In this document: positions 33,080 through 43,856 of the stretch, piece after piece
How the letters are laid out: the number at the start of each line of letters is the position of its first letter
Numbering within the stretch: position 1 is the first letter of the stretch
Assembly: GCA_030549495.1 (NCBI GenBank)
Contig: JAUIRK010001007.1
Location: 1 to 64,000, forward strand
Origin: Nectonema munidae
Lineage: Eukaryota > Nematomorpha > Nectonematoida > Nectonematidae
Length of the DNA: 64,000 nt
Direction: 5' to 3'
Program-made: the position numbers and the translations under genes
The notes under the pieces: generated by a model
Told to the model about the DNA's origin: nothing
Databases searched by the model: none
The model's input: the letters and a program-made list of their open reading frames with translations, nothing else

Positions 33080-34660
33080 AATATGTTTTTATACTAAATC
33101 GGTCATGCTGTTTTCATTTCTGGACTCATTTTTTACATTTAGGATTTGAAAATACCTATAAGTAGTAATCAAATTTGCGGTTTACTTCTGAAAATTGTCT
33201 CCAAAAACATTCCTTCACATTTTAGATAAAATATATGCGTTATACTAAATCGGCCATGCTGGTTTCATTTCTGGACTTATTTTTTACGTTTAGGATCTGA
33301 AAATACCTATAAGTGTTAATCAAATTTGTGCTTTACTTCTAAAAATTATCTCCAAAAACATTCATTCAAATTTTACAATCAAATATATGTGTTATACTAA
33401 ATCGGCAATGCTGGTTTCATTTCTGGACTCATTTTTTACGTTTAGAAAGTGAAAATACCTATAAGTGTTAATCAAATTTGCGGTTTACTTCTAAAAATTG
33501 TCTCCAAAAACATTCATTCAAATTTTACAATGAAATATATGTTTTATACCAAATCAACCATGCTGTTTTCATTTCTGAACTCATTTTTCACATTTAGAGG
33601 TTTTAAAATATCAGTCAGAATTTGCGGTTTACTTCTAAAAGCTATCTCCAAAAATATTTTCTCAATTTTACATAAAATATTTGTTTTTATACCAAATCGA
33701 TCATGCTGTTTTCATTTTTGAACTCATTTTTTATATTTAGGATTTGAAAATACCTATACGTATAAATCAAATTTGCGGTTTACTTCTGAAAATTGTCTCC
33801 AAAAATATTCTCTTGAAATATATGCTTTTATAGCAAATCAATCATGCTGTTTTCATTTCTGAACTAATTTTTTACATTTAGGATGTGAACATACCTATAT
33901 GTGTTAATCAAATTTGCGGTTTACTTTTAAAAATTGTCTACAAAAACATTCATTCAAATTTTACAATTAAATATATGTTTTTATACCAAATCAACCATGC
34001 TAGTTTCATTTATGGACTCAATTTTTGCAGTTTGAATTTGAAAATACATATAAGTATCAATTAAATTTGCATTTAGTTCTAAAATTTGTTTTTATAGCAA
34101 ATAGATCATGATGATTTCATTTCTGAACACAGTTTTTGCATTTAGAGGTTTTACTGCTAGTGTCAATTAAATTTGCAGTTTATGTCTGAAAACTATATCC
34201 CAAAATATTCTCTCTAATTTTACATGAAATATATGTTTTTATACCAATTCGACCATGATAATTTTTATTTCTGAAATCATTTTTTGCATTTAGAGGTTTT
34301 AAATGTCTGAAAGTGTCAATCAAATTTTCGATTTACGTCTAATGTCTACAGAAATATTTTTGAAATTTAAATAAAATATCTGTTTTTATGCCAAATGGAA
34401 GATGCTGATTTCATTTTTGGACTCAGGTTTGGCATTTATGGTTTTAAAGTATCTGAAAGCTTGAATCAGATTTGCGGTTTACTTCTAGATACTGTCTTTA
34501 AAAATATTTTCAAAAAAATAAAATATCTATTTTATACCAAATCGAATATGCTTATTTTATTTCTGTACTGGATTTTGGATAATACGGTTAAAAAATATCT
34601 CGAAGTGGCAATTGAATTAGTAATGTATGCCTGAAAATCAGTTCTGTAAAAAAATTTCAA
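33080..34660. repeat. Array 1, unit about 150 bp, diverged
   Basis: About ten units carrying ATGCTG(G/T)TTTCATTTCTG, TTTTTTACATTTAGGATT and AAATTTGCGGTTTACTTC. The GCGG word recurs at roughly 33180, 33331, 33483, 33627, 33778 and 33919, giving spacings of 141-152 bp. Units become more diverged to the right (34.1-34.6 kb). The apparent open frames here (33449-33721, 34395-34634) are unit-length artefacts. Confidence 0.9.
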
Positions 34661-35574
34661 AAAATGGCTGCATATTAGGAATATAGTAAAAATATACTTT
34701 TTTTTGTATATTTTGGTTTATAATACTTTCTACAATCATCTTGAGTATGAAATATTTATTAAAAAAAATAAAATGTATTATAAAATCTTTTGAAAATTTG
34801 TATGAGAGAAGGAACCAAGTTGAAAACTAATTGAAAAGAGAACATGTGATCAAAACAAATAATTAAAAAAAATATGTATCTTTACTAAATGGAAGATCTA
34901 CCATGTTCTAATGAACTAGGAAGTGGTTTAATTATATACTTCAAAAAAGATTTTGACCGTGAAAAAGAAGTTCCTCTTTTACAAATGAAAGATTACAGTT
35001 AACATTTAGCTAAGATGGGTAGCAAATCTGAAAATTTAGAATAGGTCAGATTTATCAAAAATGGCACAGATGCCAATATGTGAGAATTTAGTCACTATCA
35101 AGATATTTATAATTTAAATTGAATTTGTCCATCTTTTTCCTTTTGTGTCAAAGAAGTAATTTTTTAGATGAAGAACATTGACAACTTTTTGTAATTGAAC
35201 AATCAACATCACGAATGATTCATCAGAAAAAAACCTTTGAAATGAAATTAGTTGACAAATATTCAGGCCTGAGAGGAAAAAAGGAATTTTATCCTTATAA
35301 AAAAATTTTCGAACACACATTAAAGAATATAAATTTCTAATGAAAAAAGAGCTACCAAGAAAGGATCATCATAGAATGAATACCAAAATTACATACTGTA
35401 AATTATAATATGACGTAGAGACTACAAGCCGATAACGAATTTGTAGCCAAAAAGATGGAGATCCTATCGAGTTACATAAGTTACTGTAGAATGAAATATT
35501 TTGAGTGAATTAAACACCTAAAGTTGGTTTATTAAATAAATTAAGAAAATAATTACCATAGTAAACTGCAAGTA
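34661..35574. other. Middle of the TTAA element, no gene seen
   Basis: AT-rich DNA between the two arrays, where a transposase would be expected in an autonomous relative. No recognisable transposase domain. A 68-codon minus-strand frame at 35114-35320 has no recognised motif. Confidence 0.5.
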
Positions 35575-37080
35575 GAAGTTATTTTTATGTTTATATATTT
35601 GACATTGATTTACAGCTTTAATCGATTTTTTGACAGGTTTTATTGATTTCATAAAAAATGAACATCACCATTAAATTTTGCATACTTGAAATGTATAAAA
35701 AAAACTTTAAAAGAATTAAAATTTTAATTTTGACATGGGCTGTCATATTTAAATTATTTTGTCAGGTTTGACTAATATTTATAAAAAAAAAAGGAATATA
35801 ACCAGTAAACACAGCCTACTTGAAAATGGGTATATGTGTGTAAAATGCCATGCACGGTAAACTTCATAACCTCCCTATACTTTCTATTAAACGTAATTCT
35901 CTAATTCAAAAAACCGTGCCTGATCCTTTCTTTTTGGGATAAATCAATTTTTTGACAGTTTTGATTGATTTTTATTTAAAAAAATGAATATCACCACTGA
36001 ATTACGCATGCTTAAAAATGGGTATATATGTGTAAAAAACTTCATATTATTACTTAGATAAAAAGTTTCTTTTTAAGATGAGCTGTCATATATAAATCAA
36101 TGCTTTGATAACTTCAATTGATTTTTATAAAAAAAATGAATATCACCGCTGAATTCAGCATGCTTGAAAATGGGTGTATATGTGTAAAAAACATTATATA
36201 ATTATTTAGATAAAAAGTTTCTTTTTTGAGATGAGCTGTCATATGTAAATCACTTTTTTGACAGGTTTGAATGATTTTCATAAAAAATGAATATCACCAC
36301 TGAATTCAGCATATTTGAAAATGGGTATACATTTGTAAAAAAAACTTTATATACTTATTTAGATAAAAAGTTCCTTTTTGAGATGAGTTGTCACATTTAG
36401 ATCAATTTTTTGACAGGTTTGATTGATTTTCATAAAAAATGAATATCACCACTGAATTCAGCATATTTGAAAATGGATATACATGTGCAAAAAACTTTAT
36501 ATACTAATTTAGATAAAAAGTTCCTTTTTGAGATGAGCTGTCACATTTAGATCAATTTTTTGACAGGTTTGATTGATTTTCATAAAAAATGAATATCACC
36601 ACTGAATTTAGCATATTTGAAAATGGGTATAAATGTGTAAAAAACTTTATAAACTTATTTAGATAAAAAGTTCCTTTTTGAGATAAGCTGTCACATTTAG
36701 ATCAATTTTTTGACAGGTTTGATTGATTTTCATAAAAAATGAATATCACCACTGAATTCAGCATATTTGAAAATGGGTATACATGTGTAAAAAACTTTAT
36801 ATACTTATTTAGATAAAAAGTTCCTTTTTGAGATGAGTTGTCACATTTAGATCAATTTTTTGACAGGTTTGATTGATTTTCATAAAAAATGAATATCACC
36901 ACTGAATTCAGCATATTTGAAAATGGGTATACATGCGTAAAAAACTTTATATAATTATTTAAATAAAAAGTTCCTTTTTGAGATGAGCTGTCAAATATAA
37001 ATCAATTTTTTGACAGGTTTGATTAATTTTGATAAAAAATGGACATCACCACTGAATTCAGCATAGTTGAAATATATATG
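35575..37080. repeat. Array 2, unit exactly 150 bp, homogeneous
   Basis: Units carry GAGATGAGCTGTCACATTTA, TTTTTTGACAGGTTTGATTG and AATATCACCACTGAATTCAGC. The word GACAGGTTT ends at 36420, 36570, 36720, 36870 and 37020, a strict 150-bp period. Left units (35.6-36.3 kb) are more diverged and one is interrupted near 35860-35935. Read on the opposite strand, ATGCTGAATTCA and CATTTTTTAT resemble the ATGCTG/TTTCA/CATTTTTTA order of array 1, so the arrays may be distant inverted relatives. Confidence 0.92.
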
Positions 37081-37277
37081 TAAAATCAAAAATATTTATA
37101 AAAATTTATTAATATCTGAGAAAAATAGGGGGCACTTTACGCCCCCCCCAGCACTTGAGCGGACAAATTTTGCCCCGCACTAATAGGGTTAAAAATAATC
37201 GTAATTTTCTATTAGGAAGTCATAATTTGCATCACTTGTATTGAAATATAAGCAGTGAATTTAGGGTACTTTTCTGT

Positions 37278-37407
37278 TATCTCTGCCCCCTCCTCCACTC
37301 TAAAAATTTTTTTATTAGTGAATGATTTACTTTTTTACTGCTTCATCAACATTTCTCTGATTATTATATATCATTTAGATTTTTTTAGAGTGGGAAGGAG
37401 ATAACAG
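37278..37407. repeat. Small foldback (inverted repeat) element
   Basis: CTGTTATCTCTGCCCCC...ACTCTAAAAA at the left and TTTTTAGAGTGGGAAGGAGATAACAG at the right form an imperfect inverted repeat of about 25-30 bp around a loop of about 75 bp. No internal gene. It abuts a hAT-like CAGTGGCGTAGC end at 37408. Confidence 0.65.
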
Positions 37408-39849
37408 CAGTGGCGTAGCAAGAAAATAGAAGTCAGAGGGGGCATAACAAGTATTTGGGCGCGGGGGGGGCAAGCAATTTTATAATTAGAGCAGTTATTT
37501 TTACTAAAATAACTAGTAAATATAATTAACACTAGAACGATCTTGATTTTTTCAAACTTTTCTCAACTATTAATTAGGTAACTTAATCTATACAAGCAAA
37601 ATAGTTTGTATTGGTTTTTATACTAATATATAGTTTTATAATTATTTTCAATTTTTTCAAAATTTCCTTAAAAAGTCACGGAAAAAAGCGTTTTTAAGTA
37701 AGGGTGAAAACATATTTGAAGGTATTTCAAAATTTAATAATGAATTTTATAATATAAATCCTGCTAGGAAACAAAAGTATTTAAAAAATAAGACATTTTC
37801 TCTAGCATATGGTGATAGATAGGTACAAAAAACGAAACTTACGTAACAAAAAAGATTGCTATGCATGATATTATTCAAAAAACAAAGCTTTTTCCCTAAA
37901 CGGAAATTACGAAGTATATCAACAATTTATTATTGAATTTTTTGTTCAAAAAAGTTGTATCTTTCTAGACTTTCTGGAAAAAATTTCAAGACTTTATTGT
38001 TATCAATCTTTTGTGTATAATCTTTTAGATAAGAAAGAAGAATTAGATTATTTTTTCTTTTATGCATCATTGAAGATATGCCTTTTATCAAATTGTTCTG
38101 CCCTACTGAAAACCTTCGAAAACTTTAAATATTGAAGTATATATACAAAAAAAATTTAAAATTTGATTGTACCTATTATTCATCTCTTTGGCAGTTATAT
38201 CAATTACTTCATTGAAGATACTGAGATAAATTGTCACTTGTCTGACCTGTGGAACTCATTATTACACTCTCTTGAAACTTTTTTTGAGTTTTTTTAACTT
38301 GTTTTAATGTTTGTTCTTCGAAAGTTTCTTATTTTTCATCAAGTTTCCGAATGAGTATTCATCGTTCCTTAATTTATTTAGTTGATCTCTAACTGAGAGA
38401 ATAAGTTTCCAGGTAGAAAGGGCATCACTGTTGAGACCCTGGAATTTCAAAAAAAGAAAATGGGTATGAATCTGAAAACAAAAAAGTCAATTTACTTGTG
38501 CGTATGTATTGATTGAAAGCAAAACTTTGAAGAAACGAAAAGAAACTTTTTCTTTTTTATTTGCATTAATACCTTGAGCTTCGATACTAAGCCCATGGTT
38601 CGATTTATTGTTTGTGCAAGTTTCGAACACTTCCATGAGATCGAGTTTGTGGAATCAAAAAATCCAGTCCATCTTTTTTCAATAATTCTTTTTATTTTCT
38701 CCCCATGGTAAACTTTTGCTACAGTAGATTTTTTGACAAAATCATAAATAAGTTTACAAACAGTCAGGCACCTTGAGACATCACTAACATAATTCAATGC
38801 ATTAACGATCACAAGATGCAGTTGAAGATTTATGCAGTGTATATACGGAATATTTTTTTCCAAAGCCTATGAAATATATATTTTGCTTCTTGCAACCAAT
38901 TTGTCAGTTTCGTTACAATTGAAACTGAAGTGTTGCCGATAGGTTTGAAAAGAGAACGTCTTTTTCTATTACTAATTTTGAATGATTTAATGCCGGTAAT
39001 CTACAATTTTGAAGGATAACTTAACTTCTAAGGTAACTTGTGTAAAAGATGTGAAAAACATGCAATTATAAAAAAGTTTGGGAATAAAATTCCATAACTT
39101 CTGGAGCGGATATATCGTATGTAACCGCGTTTGTCAACAAAAAAAATTTGTCTTACAAAAAACTTCTTCATGTTTAACCTCATTCAGGCAAACTTTACAG
39201 TAAAACCTTTTATTAGATGAAAAAAAGGCCAACAATTGTGGAAGTGTTGATATAAAGAAGAAATCTTGTATGTATCGCTTATAACAATTTTAGGCACATT
39301 GAATCAAAAAGTGTTAATTATAAAAATTGACTTTATTGATCTAAACTCGAAAAATTGACTTTGATTGACTTAAAAATTTGAAATTAGTTCAAAAAATTTT
39401 AGACTAAACAAGTAAAGATCTTCAAAGATTTTTTGCTAAACGGAAATAAAAGTTGCCTTTATTGATTTTTACTCGCCCTGGTGATGACTGATGACCCAAA
39501 TTCCAAACTTACTGAATAAAACATAATATCTGTCAATGCAATGAAAGGAGTTATTATTTTCATCATCACCAATATTTTCTCAATTGAAAACATATGTGAT
39601 TGCAAACTAGCAGCATACGGACGTTTCTTAGTTGCATTGTAATATCTGTAAATCTGTTATTAGGAAATCGTAACTGATGGAGGGTCCTAGAGCGTTTGTT
39701 TTTGTTAGCAAAATATGAGAGATTGGAAACAACAAACAGGAGCATGCATATGAAATGTTCCATAAATTCCAAAAGAATTGAAGTGGGAATAGGGGGGGGC
39801 AGAAAAGGTATTGGGGGGGGGGGGGGGGGGCTCTGCCATATTTCTACTG
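37408..39849 (-). mobile_element. Decayed hAT transposon (boundaries uncertain)
   Basis: The left border CAGTGGCGTAGCAAG is a common hAT end. A right border near 39849 (inward CAGTAGAAATATGG) is only a guess and shows no matching 8-bp duplication. The minus-strand interior has FYCKVCLNEVKHEE (possible zinc-finger part, about 39200), IHCINLQLHLVIVNALNYV and KRWTGFFDSTNS (hAT core, 38492-38863), and a dimerisation-like tail SSMMHKRKNNLILLSYLK and KIDNNKVLKFFPESLER (about 37930-38080). Several stops make it inactive. Two G-rich runs lie near 39790-39830. Confidence 0.6.
38492..38863 (-). pseudogene. hAT transposase core fragment
   Basis: Open stretch of 123 codons. INLQLHLVIVNALNYVSDVS and the later EKRWTGFFDSTNSI match the H-x-LNL...TRW order of DUF4371/ZMYM6-type hAT transposases. 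A stop precedes it (IS*ALEKNIPYIH). It cannot make a whole transposase. Confidence 0.6.
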
Positions 39850-40191
39850 CTAAAATAAGGAGAAAATTTTCGGGGAGTATATGTTTTATAAGTATATAAC
39901 ACTATAAGAATTCTGTCAATTTTTGTTAAATTTAAATAAAAAAATGGTGATGGTAGAGAACAAAACTTGAAATGAGACGAAAGTTTTCATTACGTAGAAT
40001 TTTTTAAACTATTCAATCTTACAAGTTTATTATAAATGACATATATGGTGATATAAATTCAATTTAATAATTTTGTATATATTTAAATTAAAATATCTTT
40101 CCTGGAAAGTTATTCCCCAAAATTTTATTTTACCAACCATTCTAAAACACATAAAGATTATATTAAAATATTAGGAATTGGATATTTATTT
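39850..40191. other. 3' flank of the cyclin gene
   Basis: AT-rich DNA. On the minus strand an AATAAA (40185-40190) lies immediately after the cyclin stop codon and could be its polyadenylation signal. Nothing else recognised. Confidence 0.5.
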
Positions 40192-41076
40192 TTATAATTC
40201 TTCAAAAATTTCATTTACTTCGTATCGATCTATAAAAATATTTATAAATCTGAAAAAAATATCCTCTTTTCGATTCACGAGTATGGAAATCTTTTCAACA
40301 CAAGGCGTTAAACTTGAAGATTCTATTAGAGAAACAGCAACACAAAGTGCCAAAGCACCTTCAAACATTGTCAATTTATCAACAACAACTTCTTCATCAA
40401 TGAAAACATCTTCATTGGTTGTTTGTGAAAACAGTAATAGACAAAGTAGCTGGTATTCAATGTGCAAGATGTCGAGGACAGAAAAACTGAGATGCAAAGA
40501 TTTTGTGTACAGTTTTATGATATTTAAATTGTGTAAATAAAGTGTAAGAATATTTAAGCACTCAAGTGATGTAGGAAAATTAATATCGTATTTTAATAAC
40601 TGTAAAATACGTAATTCGGAATTTATTAAAGCTTCAAAAGTATATTCAACTCCATTTTCCTTTAAAAAGTTTTTTGCTGTTTGTGCAGTAAACATTTTTT
40701 TATTAAAAGAATGAAATTTACTTGCAATTTGAATTGAGGTTACGCAACGCAACATCATTTGCTTTCTGATTCTGTCCAAAATTAAATCGATATCTTGTTC
40801 ATTGTAATCATTGTCAAATAAGTTTTTAAGTAGCAAAAACATAAAATTATTAAAAATTTCAATAGCTAAATATTTTACAAAATTAGGCTGTTCATATACT
40901 TCACAGGCATAGAAAATGCATTCAATAACTTTTTTCGTTTTAAAATAATGAGATATTTGAACTTCGCTGTATCTTTTACTTTTATCCAACAAGATATAAA
41001 AAAAATCTTCAATTAAATTTTCATTGAAAAATAAGGTACTTAACTCAAATTTTTCAGGAATATTTTCACTCTTCAT
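40192..41076 (-). CDS. CNTD1: CNTD1-type cyclin, single exon (294 aa)
   Basis: Resembles cyclin N-terminal domain-containing protein 1, which in animals works late in meiotic prophase to mature crossover sites (relative of nematode COSA-1). Length is close to the human protein (about 330 aa). A helical N-terminal part contains QISHYFKTKKVIECIFYAC (about 40-58). The cyclin box is at about 105-180, with RCVTSIQIASKF, NFLKENGVEYTFEALINSEL and LLKYDINFPTSLECL, lining up with RLVSCVQLASKL, LESEL and LNFRINLPTPLAYVE as I recall them from the human protein. The frame is unbroken from ATG to stop with no intron. An ATATATATAAAA run lies just upstream of the ATG. Either the gene is intronless here or this is an intact retrocopy; no poly(A) tract or target duplication was seen. 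Confidence 0.78.
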   Translation of the reverse strand: MKSENIPEKFELSTLFFNENLIEDFFYILLDKSKRYSEVQISHYFKTKKVIECIFYACEVYEQPNFVKYLAIEIFNNFMFLLLKNLFDNDYNEQDIDLILDRIRKQMMLRCVTSIQIASKFHSFNKKMFTAQTAKNFLKENGVEYTFEALINSELRILQLLKYDINFPTSLECLNILTLYLHNLNIIKLYTKSLHLSFSVLDILHIEYQLLCLLLFSQTTNEDVFIDEEVVVDKLTMFEGALALCVAVSLIESSSLTPCVEKISILVNRKEDIFFRFINIFIDRYEVNEIFEEL

Positions 41077-41084
41077 TAATATAT

Positions 41085-41112
41085 ATAAAATCGTCTGCTT
41101 TTTAAAAATAAT
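41085..41112 (+). promoter_or_regulatory. Solitary TCGTCTGC core next to the cyclin start
   Basis: AAAATCGTCTGCTTTTTAAA sits about 15 bp upstream of the cyclin ATG. It matches the conserved inner core of the small TTAA elements at 45.3, 49.7 and 51.6-52 kb, but no TTAA ends surround it. It may be a fossil of such an element in the promoter, or chance. Confidence 0.35.
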
Positions 41113-43024
41113 TTTTTCTTGATGGACTTGAAAAACTATAATAATAAATTTATGAAAATTTAATCAATTGAGTAAATTATATATATTTATCAATATATGA
41201 ATTAAATTTATAAAAAAGTTAGAAAAATCATAAACGGATAGTAAATGCAAAATTTTTTTATATTGAGTGTTTTTGCACTAATATAAAGAATTCCTATTTA
41301 ATAACTGGAATTTGTTCTCCACATTATTATAATCTTGAAGTGCTATAAAAATTATGTATTATAAATTTTGATAAAAATATTGTATAACAATTTGAAAAAA
41401 TTAAAATATCCATATTGTAATCCGTCAAATTTTTCATATGAAAAGGCCTAAAATAGTATATAATATACATTATATCAACGATCAAAATATATATTTGTCA
41501 TAATTGATTACTTATTGCCAATTTAATTTTATTTTATTTAAAATTCATTTCATTTTAAAATCCAGCCTTTCTCCTATATCTCTTTAAATTCTTTTTGTAA
41601 TTCAAAATTTACCATAGATGTGTTTAATCAGCAAAGAGTTAGATTAGTTCTTCCAATAAATGAATTTTAAATCTTAAGAATGGTTTTATTTTTGAACTAA
41701 TGCTCTTAATTTTTTGTAAGTTTCTTGAAATTATTTTTTTAAATAATATAAAATATTCTATTGATATTTTATAAATTATGAGTGGCTAAAATTCTCGCAA
41801 TTACGTATAGAAATAGGCTAACAAAGTTATTATATATTATTTTAGCTTAATTTTTAAGAAAGTATTATTACACTCAGTAGAACCTAGAATATTCAAATTA
41901 CAAGGAAAACCTCATAACTTTTTAGGGCTGTAAGTTGAAATTCTTGAACTATAAGTTTCCTAATTAAATGAACAAAGAAATAAAGAAAGTAAAACAGTGA
42001 CTTCTTGAAATTCCGAAAGTAATGGTTCATATAATTGAAGCTCTAAAAATACCCTTATCTAAAATCATTTAGTGCATAATCTTTTGGCAAGAAAAGCATA
42101 TTTGGAAAATAAATTTTAACTTTATTGCACATCAAAATAAAAATGGAATCAAAAACGAGAAAATAATATGCTAATAGATAAAAAAAAATTAATTTCTTCG
42201 TTGCAAAGTTTGAACTATAATTGTTTCACACAAATTTATTTCCCTCTAGATTTAAAAACCACATTTCTTGAGGCCACCCACTTCTCGCCTTTTCTCCATA
42301 TTTTCCACCATGATAAACACTCTCTTTCATTTTCTATCAAAGAATGTAAGTAAAATGAATTACAAAAAATAAAATAATACACTGATCAAGATTCATAAAC
42401 CTTTTATACATTTATTTTTTACAAGAGTATATAGGAAAAAATTACACCAAAATGTACACCACAATATTATATTCACTCCGACAGAACAATAAATGCCATT
42501 ATATTTTTATTTGATAAGATGCAGAGTAGAAGTGAAGAAGATCATTCTATACTTTGTACCCCACCAAATCATACTAACCTCCATCACAGAGACCAGATTA
42601 CTGAAAATAAAGAATGAACAGTACCAAATGAAGGACGGAACTTTAACGTGTTTTAGCCGGTCCTTAAGATAGATAGAGGAAAAACTAAAGGTTTCTTTGC
42701 CTATTTTAAAATTAAAAACCGTAATTAGTTTATATATACTCTTTATTTAATTGGACTATTATAGACAAACTAACTCTCAAATCTATGCCAGCTTCTCTAA
42801 GTACTTTTTAAAGTAGATCCATTATATTTTGAATTAAATTAAATTTAGACTCAGCTGATTGAGTTTTCACAGCCTATAGACTGCGAGAAATCTGAAAGCG
42901 GGCACTCAAAAAAGGGAAAATTAACAAATGATTGATTTTTTAAACTAATATATAAATTTATGAAGCAGGTTATAAAAACAGAAAAACAATCGAAATTTCA
43001 AGAATCTTTTCAAACTTTTTCAAT
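41113..43024. other. AT-rich intergenic DNA, no gene recognised
   Basis: Mostly AT-rich. A plus-strand frame at 42168-42353 ends in a donor-like AATGTAAGT but has no recognised domain. A slightly GC-richer patch near 42520-42680 has short open frames, also unrecognised. Neither is supported as a gene. Confidence 0.4.
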
Positions 43025-43172
43025 AAGTGTCTTTTTTAGTTGTCGATATCGCCACCATAGGAAAGAATAATCTTTCATAACTAGAGAAATGGTGATAGCC
43101 ACGATTGGGAATCGAACCATCACCATCTGGATCAATAATCTACGCTCCTACCACTAGGCCCTCTGCCGAGTG
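43025..43172 (-). mobile_element. tRNA-derived SINE
   Basis: The minus strand starts CGGCAGAGGGCCTAGTGGTA (A-box-like TAGTGGTAGGAGC) and has GGTTCGATTCCC (B box) about 50 bp later, the internal Pol III promoter layout of tRNA. The 3' part does not fold as a tRNA and runs into a body with TTCCTATGGTGGCG. A second element at 57.5 kb has a similar head and TCCTATGGTACC in the body. Confidence 0.7.
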
Positions 43173-43310
43173 TCTTATTTTTTTCTTTATGATATAATAA
43201 GTATTTACTTCTCATTAGCATAAATTGTACTTCTGAGTCATTTTTTTTCTAACATATTTTATGGCAACATTAATTTCCCTCTTTATTTTTTAAGAGTAGT
43301 ATAAGATATT
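43173..43310. other. Short AT-rich gap
   Basis: AT-rich DNA between the SINE and the LINE target duplication. Nothing recognised. Confidence 0.4.
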
Positions 43311-43325
43311 TTCAATGACTTTTAA
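43311..43325. repeat. LINE target-site duplication, left copy
   Basis: TTCAATGACTTTTAA, repeated exactly at 45281-45295. Confidence 0.9.
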
Positions 43326-43856
43326 AATACTGATAAATCCCTTACTCAAGTTCTTAAGTAAGTCAAACTTATTTTATCAGAGCTACTCTGACGATTTACT
43401 TATAGGAGTAATAGGTAATAATCCTACTAAGAATTTATTAAAACTCGACAAAATTCTGTCTGACGTAAAACACTTAGCTGTTATGCTTAATCTCAAAATT
43501 AATTATAGCAAATGCTCTTTAGTCAATTTTGGAAAAGGCCAGCACAAATGTCCAATCCTGAATTTTGGTCTGTCAACCTTCATCCTTTGACAAACGTAAA
43601 ATATTTAAGAGTTATCTTCGATAACAAACTCAACTGGAAATTGAATTATGATAGTAAACATACTAAATGCTTCAAATTGTTCTCAAAAGTAAGATGGATC
43701 AATAATTTCAAATGGCCTAATCACTTTGTTTTCTTTAAAACTATCCTTCTCAACGTAGTTCTTCCATCATTTCTGTATGGAATTGTTTCTTGGGGACATA
43801 TATTCAAAAAAAAACTTACCAATACAGTTTTAGTGTTATTTACTATTCCATTTTAA
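43315..43856 (+). pseudogene. LINE RT palm end, frame-broken
   Basis: Two overlapping frames carry SYSDDLLIGVIG (motif C, Tyr-Ser-Asp-Asp), LKINYSKCSLVNFGK (motif D) and NVKYLRVIFDNKLNW (motif E), then ILLNVVLPSFLYGIVSWG. A shift near 43.55 kb separates D from E. Confidence 0.85.

Larger units (their letters stand above)
32657..37188. mobile_element. 4.5-kb TTAA element with two internal arrays
   Basis: Left end TTAC|CCCATTAGTGC and, on the opposite strand, right end TTAA|CCCTATTAGTGC. Just inside, each end has a G-rich run followed by GGGGCGTAAA (near 32680 and 37140). CCC ends beside TTAA are the hallmark of piggyBac-like elements; the left TTAC would be a mutated TTAA. The interior has two tandem arrays (33080-34660 and 35575-37080) and no transposase frame, so it is non-autonomous. 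The G/C runs at both ends are prone to sequencing error. Family assignment is an inference from the termini. Confidence 0.65.

Noticed and set aside
33449-34634. Open frames within array 1 as genes
   Set aside because: They are made of the 150-bp repeat unit and break at unit-length changes.
37408-39849. A complete hAT element with a defined 8-bp target duplication
   Set aside because: The 8 bp outside the proposed ends (GATAACAG and CTAAAATA) do not match and the right end is weak; only the decayed transposase is secure.
43025-43172. A functional tRNA gene
   Set aside because: A and B boxes are present but acceptor and anticodon stems do not pair and a non-tRNA body follows, so it is a SINE.
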